Below, piece by piece: positions 24,844 to 33,409 of a stretch of 64,000 nt of DNA (positions within the stretch are counted from its first letter, which is position 1; each line of letters opens with the position of its first letter). Below the pieces are notes generated by a model. It did no database searches. It was given only the letters and a program-made list of their open reading frames with translations, and was not told where the DNA came from. Source of the stretch: Paenibacillus sp. FSL H8-0548. GTDB taxonomy: Bacteria > Bacillota > Bacilli > Paenibacillales > Paenibacillaceae. The stretch spans positions 810,001 to 874,000 of the forward strand of contig NZ_CP152049.1 in NCBI RefSeq assembly GCF_038630985.1, in the 5' to 3' direction. Made by a program: the position numbers and the translations under genes.

Positions 24844-25512
24844 CTATAAAAGTCTCTCATGCGAGCCTTCAACTAACTCATAATAACGAATGTCCTTACC
24901 ATTAATAATAGGCAAAAGCAGCTGTTTCTGTACAAGAGAAAGAAGTCTGCTGCGAGCTGTGCGAAAATTAATCTGCAGGTGGTCTTGAACATCTTTTGGG
25001 CGGATCTTGCGTCCTAATGACCAAGCGATTTGTAGGACCTCTCGCTCTTTATAAGTAATTTGATGATCAAACTCGCTGCGAATGAGGTGAGGAGCGAGAG
25101 CCATTTGCAGAAGCATACGACAAATCTCGGGACGTCTTTGTACATCGTCAAATGTGAAATGAAGCATCCTCCAGCCCATGCCCGTTAAAAAGTTTTCTCG
25201 ATTCACCGCATAGCTGTGCTTTTCTCTATCCATATCTTTAATATGGCTTTGGAAACCGTCACATTCTATTCCGAACTGACCAAATTCAGGTAGGAATGCA
25301 AAATCGAGAAATTGTGATTTGCGGTTCCAATCATATATTTCATATTCTGGATGGAGGTTGCGAAAGGTGCCAAAGAGCGGCCACCATACGTTTTGCAGCA
25401 GCAGCTTTTCTGCGAAGCCATGTCCTCTTAATAAGCGTCCTCTTCTTTCCCCGTTACGGCACAGCTCATGATATTCAATAAATTCATTGTAGCTTTGCTC
25501 AAAATCGCTCAT
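24844..25512 (-). CDS. PD-(D/E)XK nuclease-like protein (DUF559/Vsr-type) with C-terminal helical domain
   Basis: 222 residues. The core 'FLDFAFLPEFGQFGIECDGFQSHIKDMDREKHSYAVNRENFLTGMGWRMLHF' (residues about 66-120, read in pieces) has the layout of DUF559/Vsr-like endonucleases: D in 'FLDFA', E-x-D in 'IECDG', His, 'RxxxLxxxGWRxLHF'. This suggests a metal-dependent DNA nuclease. The last 70 residues ('KEREVLQIAWSLGRKIRPKDVQDHLQINFRTARSRLLSLVQ') resemble a winged-helix DNA-binding unit. No methyltransferase or helicase partner lies nearby. The ATG at 25512 follows AAAGGGGG. The gene stands alone between two repeat blocks (A and B), and a hairpin with a T run precedes it. Cargo of an element, a defence factor or a repair enzyme are all possible. 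Confidence 0.72.
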   Translation of the reverse strand: MSDFEQSYNEFIEYHELCRNGERRGRLLRGHGFAEKLLLQNVWWPLFGTFRNLHPEYEIYDWNRKSQFLDFAFLPEFGQFGIECDGFQSHIKDMDREKHSYAVNRENFLTGMGWRMLHFTFDDVQRRPEICRMLLQMALAPHLIRSEFDHQITYKEREVLQIAWSLGRKIRPKDVQDHLQINFRTARSRLLSLVQKQLLLPIINGKDIRYYELVEGSHERLL

Positions 25513-25534
25513 TCCTAGAAGCCCCCTTTAAAAT

Positions 25535-25575
25535 GAAAAAAACGCCCTAATGCCATAAGGATGGCTTTAGGACGT
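25535..25575 (-). terminator. Terminator-like hairpin in the nuclease gene leader
   Basis: ACGCCCTAATGCCAT and ATGGCTTTAGGACGT form a 15-bp imperfect stem that on the minus strand is followed by TTTTTTTC, about 22 bases before the nuclease start. No leftward gene ends upstream, so it could limit expression of the nuclease gene or block incoming transcription. Confidence 0.6.
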
Positions 25576-25703
25576 TCTTCGTCTGCTCAAAGTATATCAT
25601 CCCATTCAGCAGGCTGGAAGTATAATCTTGAATGAATAGAGAAATGAATTCGATCTGATTAAAATACTGGCTAGTTTAGCTCGTTTTTTCGGGGGATGAG
25701 TGA

Positions 25704-25734
25704 GTAACTGGTTAGTTAAAGGACGAAGGAGCTT
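25704..25734 (+). repeat. 31-bp direct repeat, left copy
   Basis: A 31-bp segment beginning GTAACTGGTTAGTTAAAGGA recurs at 26011-26041 with two mismatches, 307 bp away. The pair brackets repeat block B. Confidence 0.75.
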
Positions 25735-25775
25735 GAGCGAATCATGCGGCATGGGTTGGTTAAGCAGCGACTGAG

Positions 25776-26010
25776 TATACACTGCATAAAGTACAACAGA
25801 AACCTGACATGGCTCCTCGAATTAGGAGCTACATTGTAAAAATGCATCAGAAACGGCCTTCAAGCAAGGGAAAAGGCTCATATAAGATGATTCTATTGCA
25901 AAAAGTGCAGCGTAGCAGAGCTGGCACTAGAAAAAGGTCCATTCTACTGCACAAAGTGCAGTGTAACGGAGGTCACAATAGCGAAAAGGGGATACAACAG
26001 CGCAAAGCAA
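25776..26010 (+). repeat. Degenerate tandem repeat block B
   Basis: Units of about 50 bp begin near 25776, 25830, 25894 and 25942, the clearest being TATTGCAAAAAGTGCAGCGT and TACTGCACAAAGTGCAGTGT. They align with block A unit for unit. The open frame across this stretch (25809-26057) is a by-product of the repeats. Apart from the repeats and the 31-bp pair, 25576-26162 shows only the promoter region of the Dabb gene. Confidence 0.65.
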
Positions 26011-26041
26011 GTAACAGGTTAGTCAAAGGACGAAGGAGCTT
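26011..26041 (+). repeat. 31-bp direct repeat, right copy
   Basis: Begins GTAACAGGTTAGTCAAAGGA and matches the copy at 25704-25734 at 29 of 31 positions. Confidence 0.75.
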
Positions 26042-26162
26042 ACCGCCAAGGAATTAATTAGTTTACTGGAGAGGAATGCCTCGCAAACGTTTCATTTGTA
26101 GGCGCATTTGTGTTACTTTAATGGAATAATACTAAATTACTATAGTAGAGGGAGCGATACCT

Positions 26163-26474
26163 ATGTCATCACAATCGAAAGATTGGATTTTGCATTCGGT
26201 TATTTTCAGCTTAAAGCATGAGAAGGGTTCGGAGGCAGAGAGTCAGTTTTTGGAGGATGGTAAGCGCATACTTACTTCAATACCAACCGTTGTGAACTTT
26301 CAAGTGTACAAGCAAACGAGTGTGAAAAATGATTATGATCACGGCTTTGCGATGGAGTTTGCGAATCAGGCGGATTATGATGCATACAATGAGCATCCGC
26401 TTCACGTGCAATTTGTTAATGAACGCTGGGTGACGGAAGTTGAAAAATTTCTGGAAATCGATTACGCAAAATAG
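26163..26474 (+). CDS. Dabb (stress-responsive A/B barrel) domain protein
   Basis: 103 residues forming one Dabb domain: 'ILHSVIFSLKHEKGS' (first strand with the conserved His), a helix 'AESQFLEDGKRILTSIPTVVNFQVY', then 'DHGFAMEFANQADYDAYNEHPLHVQFVNERW'. This ferredoxin-like dimeric barrel is found in stress proteins and small enzymes; the closing 'YxxHPxHxxFV' motif is clear. The molecular role is unknown. The ATG at 26163 follows a GGGAGCGATACCT ribosome site. Next comes the aldolase 98 bp downstream on the same strand, so the two may share a transcript. Confidence 0.85.
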   Translation: MSSQSKDWILHSVIFSLKHEKGSEAESQFLEDGKRILTSIPTVVNFQVYKQTSVKNDYDHGFAMEFANQADYDAYNEHPLHVQFVNERWVTEVEKFLEIDYAK

Positions 26475-26572
26475 GACAATCATTGAAGAATTAGCTGAAA
26501 CGGCATATAATGAACGGTATATATAGAACTTATTCAAACAAATACGAACAAAATAGGAAGAGGGTTTAACGA

Positions 26573-27241
26573 ATGAAAAAGCTTAGAGTGCTGCAGCAGC
26601 TAGCGGAAGCGGGCGTTGTAGCGGTATTGCGTGCGGATTCTCCAGAAGAAGTTGTAGAAATGTCGCGCCGTGCAATTAAGGGTGGAATTAAAGCGATCGA
26701 AATTACGATGACGGTACCTTTTGCGCTTCGCGCCATTGAGCAATTATCGAAGGAATATTCCAGCAGTGTATCACCGGATGCGGACAATTTTGCCATCATA
26801 GGCGTTGGCACAGTGCTTGACCCAGAGACGGCGCGTGCTGCTATTCTAGCAGGTGCTGAGTATGTGGTGTCTCCTGCACTTAATCCGGATACGATCAAGC
26901 TTTGCAACCGATATGCGGTTCCGATCCTGCCAGGCACGATGACTATTCACGAGATCCAAACTGCGCTTGAACTAGGCGTTGATATTGTGAAGCTATTCCC
27001 TGGCAACCTCTACTCTCCAAGTGTTATTCCTTCTATTAAAGGTCCTTTGCCTCAAGCTAATGTTATGCCAACGGGCGGCGTATCGCTGGATAATTTGAAG
27101 GATTGGATCAAGGCTGGCGCAGTAGCAGTCGGCATTGGATCTGATTTGACGAAGGATGCGGTCAAAACCGGTGATTTCTCGCTTATTGAGAAAAAAGCAG
27201 CGGCTTACGTTGCGGCGTACCGCGAAGCAAAAGGGCTGTAG
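26573..27241 (+). CDS. eda: 2-dehydro-3-deoxyphosphogluconate (KDPG/KHG) aldolase
   Basis: 222 residues, class I aldolase cleaving 2-keto-3-deoxy-6-phosphogluconate to pyruvate and glyceraldehyde 3-phosphate. Features: 'VVAVLRADSPEEVVEMSRRAIKGGIKAIEITMT' with the catalytic Glu in EITMT, 'IGVGTVLDPETARAAILAGAEYVVSPALN', the Schiff-base lysine K140 in 'DIVKLFPGN', and 'VMPTGGVSLDNLKDWIKAGAVAVGIGSDL' binding phosphate. All key residues are present. No KDG kinase gene accompanies it; the neighbour is a GH43 glycosidase past a terminator. AGAGGGTTTAACGA precedes the ATG. It probably serves uronic acid or gluconate breakdown. Confidence 0.9.
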   Translation: MKKLRVLQQLAEAGVVAVLRADSPEEVVEMSRRAIKGGIKAIEITMTVPFALRAIEQLSKEYSSSVSPDADNFAIIGVGTVLDPETARAAILAGAEYVVSPALNPDTIKLCNRYAVPILPGTMTIHEIQTALELGVDIVKLFPGNLYSPSVIPSIKGPLPQANVMPTGGVSLDNLKDWIKAGAVAVGIGSDLTKDAVKTGDFSLIEKKAAAYVAAYREAKGL

Positions 27242-27247
27242 CCTCAT

Positions 27248-27290
27248 ACCCTGATGGAGCGCTATTAGCTCTATCAGGTTTTTTTTTATC
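27248..27290 (+). terminator. Intrinsic terminator after eda
   Basis: CCTGATGGAGC and GCTCTATCAGG pair around a 7-base loop and are followed by nine T residues. Confidence 0.9.
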
Positions 27291-27324
27291 GGTGTTCATA
27301 ACATAATTCATGGAGGTTGCAGCA

Positions 27325-28200
27325 ATGATTAATCGTGATCAAATCCGAATTCGTGACCCATACATACTCGTCAATGAGCAAGAGCAATGTTATTACCTTT
27401 ACGGTACAACGGACAGCAATGTCTGGTCCGGGCCTGGAACGGGCTTCGATACTTACAAAAGCACAGATCTGGAGCAATGGGATGGTCCTTATCCAGCCTT
27501 CAGGCCAGAGCCGGGCTTTTGGGCGGATCATCATTTTTGGGCGCCTGAGGTTTATTTGCACAACGGCCATTATTATATGTTTGCATCGTTCAAGTCAGAT
27601 GAGAAGCGACGCGCTACGCAAATCTTAATATCGGATAGCCCAAAAGGACCTTTCGAGCCGCTCAGCAGTAAACCAATCACACCTTCGGAGTGGGAGTGTC
27701 TGGATGGGACGCTCTATATTGACGAGGATCAGACACCTTGGATGGTATTTTGCCATGAGTGGGTGCAGATGAGGGATGGGAAAATGTGCGCGGTTCCGCT
27801 TACTTCGGATTTCAGTGAAGCTGCTGGCGAACCGATTGTGCTTTTCTCTGCTTCGGAGGCTCCTTGGGCCGTTGCTGGAGGAGAAGACAAAGATGTATAC
27901 GTGACGGACGGGCCTTTTTTGTACAAAAATAAAGAAGGCGAGCTGCTTATGCTATGGTCCAGCGGTTCCAAGAATGGGTACGCGATCGGAATCGCACGCT
28001 CCGAGAATGGACGAATCGAAGGACCTTGGGAGCAGGATGAAGCAACGCTGTTTCCAGAGGACGGCGGACATGGCATGTTGTTTCGATCATTGGAGGGCAA
28101 GCTGATGCTAGCTATGCACGCGCCGAACAATCAACCGGACGAGCGGGCTTTATTTATAGAAGTAGAAGAAAATAATGGCACACTGCAAAGAAAAGCATAG
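27325..28200 (+). CDS. GH43-family glycoside hydrolase
   Basis: 291 residues, a single five-bladed propeller domain without signal peptide, so probably cytoplasmic. GH43 marks: the catalytic-base Asp in 'IRIRDPYILV' (about D11), 'WAPEVYLHNGHYYMFASF', 'DGTLYIDEDQTPWMVFCHEW' and 'VTDGPFLYKNKEGELLMLWSSG'. In many GH43 enzymes the last motif reads EGP with Glu as general acid; here it is DGP, which I recall in some GH43 subfamilies with other acid placement. Substrates in the family are arabinosides, xylosides and galactosides. An in-frame ATG at 27310 lies inside the ribosome site; GGAGGT at 27312-27317 fits the ATG at 27325. Confidence 0.82.
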   Translation: MINRDQIRIRDPYILVNEQEQCYYLYGTTDSNVWSGPGTGFDTYKSTDLEQWDGPYPAFRPEPGFWADHHFWAPEVYLHNGHYYMFASFKSDEKRRATQILISDSPKGPFEPLSSKPITPSEWECLDGTLYIDEDQTPWMVFCHEWVQMRDGKMCAVPLTSDFSEAAGEPIVLFSASEAPWAVAGGEDKDVYVTDGPFLYKNKEGELLMLWSSGSKNGYAIGIARSENGRIEGPWEQDEATLFPEDGGHGMLFRSLEGKLMLAMHAPNNQPDERALFIEVEENNGTLQRKA

Positions 28201-28224
28201 CCTGACCGCTTGCTTGTTGAAATG

Positions 28225-28301
28225 ACTATATAAGTTGAACTTAAAAAATGATCTACTCACGCAGCGAACAGAACATAAATTTCTAGTTCAACTTATATAG
28301 T
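28225..28301. repeat. 17-bp inverted repeat, MITE/REP-like element
   Basis: ACTATATAAGTTGAACT (28225-28241) and its exact inverse AGTTCAACTTATATAGT (28285-28301) bracket a 43-bp loop in the gap between GH43 and fumC. No T tract follows. The shape fits a small dispersed palindromic element. Confidence 0.65.
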
Positions 28302-28462
28302 TGAGAGAGTGTTAATGGGCTAAATGTTTATGAATCGTGAACGCGAGAACAATTCTTCTGCCCGATTTAGGCTTCATTGCTTGATTCTGATCTAGAATAG
28401 CGTTATAACAGAAACAGGGTCATGAAGAGAAATATCAATTGGTTAAAGGAGTCGTTCAATTA

Positions 28463-29848
28463 ATGGATTATCGGATTGAGAAGGACACAATGGGCGAGAT
28501 TCAAGTTCCTGCAGACAAGCTGTGGGGTGCGCAAACACAACGAAGCCTGCAAAACTTTAAAATTAGCGGAGAGCGGATGCCGATCGAAGTCGTTTATGCG
28601 ATGGCTTATATCAAAAAAGCTTCCGCACAGGCTAATGAGAAGCTCGGCGTATTGGATGCAGCTAAGTCTGCAATCATCGGCGAGGCGGTAGATGAAATTG
28701 TTTCCGGCAAATGGGATGAGCATTTTCCACTTGTCGTATGGCAAACAGGCAGCGGTACGCAAACGAATATGAACGTGAATGAGGTTATTGCTAATCGTGC
28801 TAATACTTTGCTGGCTGAACGCGGCAGTGAAGTGCGCATTCATCCGAATGATGATGTTAACCGCTCCCAAAGCTCAAACGATACGTTCCCAGCAGCTATG
28901 CACATTGCTGGTGTAATTGCACTGGAGGATCGTTTGCTTCCATCGCTTGACTTGCTGAATGATACGCTTCGTGCCAAAGCAGAGAAGTTTAACGATATTG
29001 TAAAAATCGGCCGTACACATCTTCAAGATGCTACGCCAATTACGCTGGGACAAGAAATTAGCGGCTGGTACTCCATGCTGGACAGAACGCGTGCCATGCT
29101 CGTTCAAAGTGTAGATACGATGCGTGATTTGGCACTCGGCGGTACGGCGGTTGGTACGGGACTTAATGCTCATCCTGACTTTGCTGTTACCGTTGCAGAA
29201 GCGGTGACTGCGCTCACAGGCAAAAGCTTCGTAACAGCAGCTAACAAATTCCACTCGCTTACAAGCCATGACCAAATCGTATATACTCACGGTGCGGTTA
29301 AAGCTCTTGCGGCTGATTTGATGAAAATCGCCAATGATGTAAGATGGCTGGCAAGTGGTCCACGCTGCGGGATTGGCGAAATTTCGATACCTGAGAATGA
29401 GCCGGGCAGCTCGATTATGCCAGGTAAAGTTAACCCAACGCAAAGTGAAGCGTTGACGATGGCCGTATGCCAAGTCATTGGCAATGATACAGCTATTTCA
29501 ATGGCTGCAAGCCAAGGTAACTTTGAGCTGAACGTATTTAAGCCAGTCATTATTTATAACTTCTTGCAATCTGTAGCGCTGATGGCTGATGGCATGGTAT
29601 CGTTCAACGATAATTGCGCGGTAGGCATCGAGCCGAACGAAGCGGTAATCAAGCGCAACCTTGATCAATCACTAATGCTCGTTACGGCGCTTAATCCTCA
29701 TATTGGTTATGAGAATGCGGCTGCGATTGCGAAGAATGCTCATAAAAAAGGGCTTACGCTCAAAGAGTCGGCTATTGCTAGCGGCTTGCTGACTTCAGAG
29801 CAGTTCGATGAATTTGTTCGCCCCGAGAATATGATCGGAAAACGTTAA
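28463..29848 (+). CDS. fumC: Class II fumarate hydratase
   Basis: 461 residues, the size of Bacillus CitG (462). It interconverts fumarate and malate in the citrate cycle. Signatures: '[21 protein letters not shown]', '[21 protein letters not shown]', '[22 protein letters not shown]', '[16 protein letters not shown]', '[13 protein letters not shown]' and the superfamily motif '[16 protein letters not shown]'. All active-site motifs are present. A GTG 24 bases upstream is in frame, but the ATG at 28463 matches the family N-terminus and has AAAGGAG 11 bases before it. It is monocistronic with its own terminator. Confidence 0.95.
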   Translation: MDYRIEKDTMGEIQVPADKLWGAQTQRSLQNFKISGERMPIEVVYAMAYIKKASAQANEKLGVLDAAKSAIIGEAVDEIVSGKWDEHFPLVVWQTGSGTQTNMNVNEVIANRANTLLAERGSEVRIHPNDDVNRSQSSNDTFPAAMHIAGVIALEDRLLPSLDLLNDTLRAKAEKFNDIVKIGRTHLQDATPITLGQEISGWYSMLDRTRAMLVQSVDTMRDLALGGTAVGTGLNAHPDFAVTVAEAVTALTGKSFVTAANKFHSLTSHDQIVYTHGAVKALAADLMKIANDVRWLASGPRCGIGEISIPENEPGSSIMPGKVNPTQSEALTMAVCQVIGNDTAISMAASQGNFELNVFKPVIIYNFLQSVALMADGMVSFNDNCAVGIEPNEAVIKRNLDQSLMLVTALNPHIGYENAAAIAKNAHKKGLTLKESAIASGLLTSEQFDEFVRPENMIGKR

Positions 29849-29863
29849 TTTACAATAGCAGTA

Positions 29864-29912
29864 AAAAGGGCCAGCGCCCGTCATGTTACGACGAGGCGCT
29901 GGCCCTTTATTT
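29864..29912. terminator. Bidirectional terminator between fumC and the kinase-like gene
   Basis: AAAGGGCCAGCGCC and GGCGCTGGCCCTTT form a perfect 14-bp stem with A/T runs on both outer sides. Confidence 0.9.
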
Positions 29913-29928
29913 ATTTAAATGATCTGCC

Positions 29929-30489
29929 TTAACTTGGCTGAAAATAGCTGTCTACGATGGTTTTGATTTGCTTAATGGTTTGCTCAAGGGATATATTCTC
30001 GATGACATGCTCGCAAGACTTGCGATAAGTGACTTCTTCGGAATAGTGACTAAGGTAGCTGTCGATGATTTCATAGTTCGTACCCTTGCTCTCGAGCCGC
30101 TCCAATACCGTTTTCTTATCAACATACAGGAAAATGCGAATCACGCGATCACCGTAAAGCTTGCAAATCGTATCCGAGCCCTCGCGATTCAAAATCAGAT
30201 AGACGCTGTTGCCGGCTAGCCCTGCCAAATCAAGATAGCGTTTGCCAATGCCATAGCGATGCTGGTCGATTTTAACCGATTCAGTGAAGAAGCCCTCTTG
30301 GTTTAGCTGGTCGAATTGCTCCTTGGTAACATAGCGATAATCCATGTCAGGACGCTCTTGGCTTCGCGGCGGTCGATCGGTACAGGAGGGGATATGTGCA
30401 ATGCCGGTGTTTTGCAAAGCCTTGTGTGCCGCGCTCTTGCGGCCGGAACCGCTTGTGCCGGTAAATATAAATATATAAGGCTTACCCAT
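29929..30489 (-). CDS. Guanylate-kinase-like protein with altered P-loop
   Basis: 186 residues with the guanylate kinase fold: 'YIFIFTGTSGSGRKSAAHKAL' at the N-terminus, 'SCTDRPPRSQERPDMDYRYVTKEQFDQL' (the GMP-binding segment, with the TTRxxR motif varied to CTDRPPR) and 'RIFLYVDKKTVLERL'. The Walker A loop reads GTSGSGRKS, with Arg where the catalytic Lys usually stands and Lys one place later. A true housekeeping Gmk (about 205 residues, GPSGVGKST) is expected elsewhere in the genome. The protein may bind nucleotides without normal kinase activity or act on another substrate. GGAAGGAG precedes the ATG at 30489. Confidence 0.72.
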   Translation of the reverse strand: MGKPYIFIFTGTSGSGRKSAAHKALQNTGIAHIPSCTDRPPRSQERPDMDYRYVTKEQFDQLNQEGFFTESVKIDQHRYGIGKRYLDLAGLAGNSVYLILNREGSDTICKLYGDRVIRIFLYVDKKTVLERLESKGTNYEIIDSYLSHYSEEVTYRKSCEHVIENISLEQTIKQIKTIVDSYFQPS

Positions 30490-30668
30490 GCGGAATCACT
30501 CCTTCCTCATACTTACTATATCGGCATATCAGCTGTTAATTATAAACCTGACTTTTACAGGGGCTGCTTGCCTTGATATGGGTGAGTAAAGTGTGGCATA
30601 GACCTTTTTATGGTATGATACGAGTGACTGCGCAGGCAGCAATTCATCTAAAAAAGTAGGTTTGACTC

Positions 30669-32609
30669 ATGCATTTACTATCAGTAGAAAATATAACGAA
30701 GAGCTATGGCGAGAAGGTATTGTTCGAAAATGTTACCTTTGGCGTCGAGGACGGCGATAAGGTTGGTATTATAGGCGTTAACGGAACGGGGAAATCGACC
30801 TTCCTCAAGGTTATTGCGGGCCTAGAGCCGGCAGATTCAGGCAAGGTGTCAATCGGCAACCGGGTAACGGTGAGAATGCTCGCACAGGACCCGATATTTG
30901 TTCCGAATGAAACGACGCTAGAGCATGTGCTTGGCGGTGATTCACCGCAGCTTCGAGCGGTGCAGGCTTATGCAGCGGCAATGCAGGCGATTGAACTAAA
31001 TCCAAGCGACACAGCTTTGCAGGATCAGCTTATGAAGGCTAATGAGATGATGTCTGAGCTGGATGCTTGGCAGTTGGAGAGCGACGCCAAAATGGCGCTG
31101 ACCAAGCTCGGCATTTATGATTTTGAGGCGAAGGTAGAGACGCTCTCGGGCGGCCAACGGAAGCGGGTCGCGATGGCGGCAGCGCTCCTCTTGCCTTCAG
31201 ATGTCCTTATTCTTGATGAGCCTACGAACCATATTGACAACGATTCGGTGGCATGGTTGGAGGGAATGCTGCAAAAACGCAGAGGCGCCCTTCTCATGAT
31301 TACGCATGATCGTTATTTCCTTGATCGTGTAAGCAACCGTGTGATCGAGCTGGATAAAGGGCAAGCCCACTTCTACCAAGCGAATTACAGCCGCTTTCTT
31401 GAGCTGAAGCTTGATCGTGAAGAGCGGGAAGCATCTACAGAGTCGAAGCGGAAAAATTTGCTGCGCAATGAGCTTGCTTGGATCAGACGCGGGGCCAAAG
31501 CGAGGTCGACGAAGCAGAAAGCGCGTATTGATCGTTTTGAAGCACTGAAGGCGGATGCACCGAAGCAGGCAGGCGGCAAAATGGATGTATCGGTTGCTTC
31601 AACTAGGCTGGGCCGCAAGATCGTAGAAATCGAAGAAGTGACGAAGCGCTTCGGCGAACGTACGCTGATTCGAGATTTTAGCTACATCGGGGTTCCCGAG
31701 GATCGGGTTGGTATTGTTGGGCGCAATGGTAGCGGAAAGTCGACGCTCCTTAAGCTCATCATGGGCCAATTGACGCCTGATGAGGGAACAGTTGACCTGG
31801 GTGCTACTGTTAAGCTGGGCTGGTTCTCGCAGGAGCATGAGGAGATGGATCAATCTCTTCGTGTTATCGAATATATTCGTGAAGCTGCTGAGCAGGTAAA
31901 GACGGGAGATGGCACGACGATATCAGCAGGCCAAATGCTGGAGCGCTTCCTGTTCTCGCCGACGATGCAGTGGACACCGATTTCCAAGCTGTCGGGCGGA
32001 GAGAAGCGGCGTTTGCAATTATTGCGAGTACTCATGAACGCACCTAATGTGCTGCTGCTCGATGAGCCGACAAATGATTTGGATATATCGACGCTTACGG
32101 TGCTTGAGGATTATTTGGATGATTTTCCGGGAGTCGTATTCGTCGTTTCGCATGATCGTTACTTTCTTGATCGTACAGTGGACAAAATTGTTGCGTTTGA
32201 GGGCGACGGCGTCATTACACATCACACGGGCAATTACTCGGATTATCAGGAGTTTGTTCAGAAGTTTGGTACAGCAGCAGTTGCGCCAAAAGCTGAGGCT
32301 GTCCCAGTAACTGCAGCAAGCGAGCCAGCTCCTGCAGCAAGTGAGCCTGCTCCTGCAGCAGGCAAAGGCCGTGTACTCAAGATGTCCTATAAGGATCAGA
32401 AGGACTTTGAGCAAATCGATAGCTGGATCGAGTCAGCAGAAAACGATATAAGCGAAATAGCCGTCCGCATGGAAGCCGCGAGCAGTGACTCTGCGCTTTT
32501 ACAGGAGCTTGCCGCTGAGCAGCAGCAGCTGGAAGCGAAGCTGGAGAAGCTGATGGATCGCTGGGCGGAGCTGAATGAGCTGGCGGAGCAAATTGCTGCT
32601 CAGAAGTAA
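30669..32609 (+). CDS. ABC-F family ATPase (Uup/YfmR-type)
   Basis: 646 residues with two ABC domains and no membrane segment. Domain 1 has Walker A 'GVNGTGKS' (36-43), signature 'LSGGQRKRVAMA' and Walker B 'VLILDEPTNHID'. The linker 'NRVIELDKGQAHFYQANYSRFLELK' is the ABC-F interdomain arm. Domain 2 has 'GRNGSGKST', 'LSGGEKRRLQLL' and 'VLLLDEPTNDLD'. An Ala/Pro-rich hinge (about 535-560) leads to a C-terminal coiled coil of about 80 residues with long Glu/Leu/Gln heptads, as in Uup. The family acts on ribosomes, resolving stalled translation, or on DNA intermediates. Catalytic Glu residues are intact in both halves. Followed 45 bp later by the FAH-family gene in the same direction. Confidence 0.9.
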   Translation: MHLLSVENITKSYGEKVLFENVTFGVEDGDKVGIIGVNGTGKSTFLKVIAGLEPADSGKVSIGNRVTVRMLAQDPIFVPNETTLEHVLGGDSPQLRAVQAYAAAMQAIELNPSDTALQDQLMKANEMMSELDAWQLESDAKMALTKLGIYDFEAKVETLSGGQRKRVAMAAALLLPSDVLILDEPTNHIDNDSVAWLEGMLQKRRGALLMITHDRYFLDRVSNRVIELDKGQAHFYQANYSRFLELKLDREEREASTESKRKNLLRNELAWIRRGAKARSTKQKARIDRFEALKADAPKQAGGKMDVSVASTRLGRKIVEIEEVTKRFGERTLIRDFSYIGVPEDRVGIVGRNGSGKSTLLKLIMGQLTPDEGTVDLGATVKLGWFSQEHEEMDQSLRVIEYIREAAEQVKTGDGTTISAGQMLERFLFSPTMQWTPISKLSGGEKRRLQLLRVLMNAPNVLLLDEPTNDLDISTLTVLEDYLDDFPGVVFVVSHDRYFLDRTVDKIVAFEGDGVITHHTGNYSDYQEFVQKFGTAAVAPKAEAVPVTAASEPAPAASEPAPAAGKGRVLKMSYKDQKDFEQIDSWIESAENDISEIAVRMEAASSDSALLQELAAEQQQLEAKLEKLMDRWAELNELAEQIAAQK

Positions 32610-32653
32610 GCTGAGAGGCAAGATTTATCTAAAATAGAGAGGCGGCTTTGTAC

Positions 32654-33286
32654 ATGAGCGCTAACGAAATTCGTAATATTTATTGTATTGGACGTAATTA
32701 TAGGCTTCACGCCCTTGAGCTAGGCAATGAGGTTCCGGATGAGCCGCTCGTTTTTACAAAGCCCTCTCATGCGGTTGTAGCGATGAACGGGAATGTTGTC
32801 GAGCTTCCTGCAAATGTGGGAGAGGTGCATTTTGAGCTGGAAATCGTGCTGCGCATCGGGAAAGCTTATGAGCCGGGAATGGATACGGAGCAGTGCATTG
32901 ATGCGATGGCGCTTGGACTTGACTTAACCCTCCGCGATGTACAGTCCAAGCTGAAGGCCAAAGGCCAGCCCTGGCTTGCGGCCAAAGGGTTCAAGAGCTC
33001 CGCTCCACTCGGTGAATGGCAGCATTACCCCGGCGCAGCAGCGCTGGCGGAGACTGAGTTTACGCTCATGCGAAATGGCGTCGTCGCACAGCGCGGCAAG
33101 GCGAGTGATATGCTGTTTAACGTGTCTGAGCTGATCAGGTTTGTAGGCGAGAACTACGGTCTTGGCGCTGGCGACATTCTTTATACGGGAACACCAGCTG
33201 GCGTAGCAGCGCTGCAGGACGGCGATCAGCTGCAAGCCTTGTGGGCAGGTAAGCCTGCGGGCAGCTGCAGCGTGAGGTTTGTCTAG
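32654..33286 (+). CDS. Fumarylacetoacetate hydrolase (FAH) family protein
   Basis: 210 residues, one FAH catalytic domain. Features: 'NIYCIGRNYRLHALELGNEVPDEPLVFTKPSHAV', the metal-binding E-x-E in 'VHFELEIVLRIG', the third metal ligand Asp in 'GLDLTLRDVQ', 'KGQPWLAAKGFKSSAPLG' and 'GDILYTGTPAGVAALQDGDQ'. Family members are hydrolases, isomerases or oxaloacetate decarboxylases acting on 2-keto acids with Mg2+. The substrate cannot be told. A TTG at 32648 is an alternative start with better spacing from GAGAGG; the ATG at 32654 is used here because it fits the family N-terminus. Probably co-transcribed with the ABC-F gene, and closed by a terminator. Confidence 0.82.
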   Translation: MSANEIRNIYCIGRNYRLHALELGNEVPDEPLVFTKPSHAVVAMNGNVVELPANVGEVHFELEIVLRIGKAYEPGMDTEQCIDAMALGLDLTLRDVQSKLKAKGQPWLAAKGFKSSAPLGEWQHYPGAAALAETEFTLMRNGVVAQRGKASDMLFNVSELIRFVGENYGLGAGDILYTGTPAGVAALQDGDQLQALWAGKPAGSCSVRFV

Positions 33287-33342
33287 CTGGACAAGCAAGA
33301 AGATTGAATGATTAGGAAAATAAATAAATTTCGTTAAATATG

Positions 33343-33378
33343 ACAGTTCTTCCCCACTTGGAAGAACTGTTTTTTTTA
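33343..33378 (+). terminator. Intrinsic terminator
   Basis: ACAGTTCTTCC and GGAAGAACTGT pair around a short loop and are followed by eight T residues. Confidence 0.9.
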
Positions 33379-33409
33379 TGTAACAATTTGTTTATGGGAG
33401 TGTGAGTGG

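Noticed and set aside
24844..25512. Restriction-modification system
   Set aside because: No methyltransferase or specificity gene lies nearby; the protein alone does not support it.
24424..26010. CRISPR array
   Set aside because: The repeated units are too diverged and vary in length, with no constant repeat/unique spacer pattern and no cas gene.
25809..26057. 82-codon open frame in repeat block B
   Set aside because: It is made up of the repeat units, has no ribosome site and matches no family.
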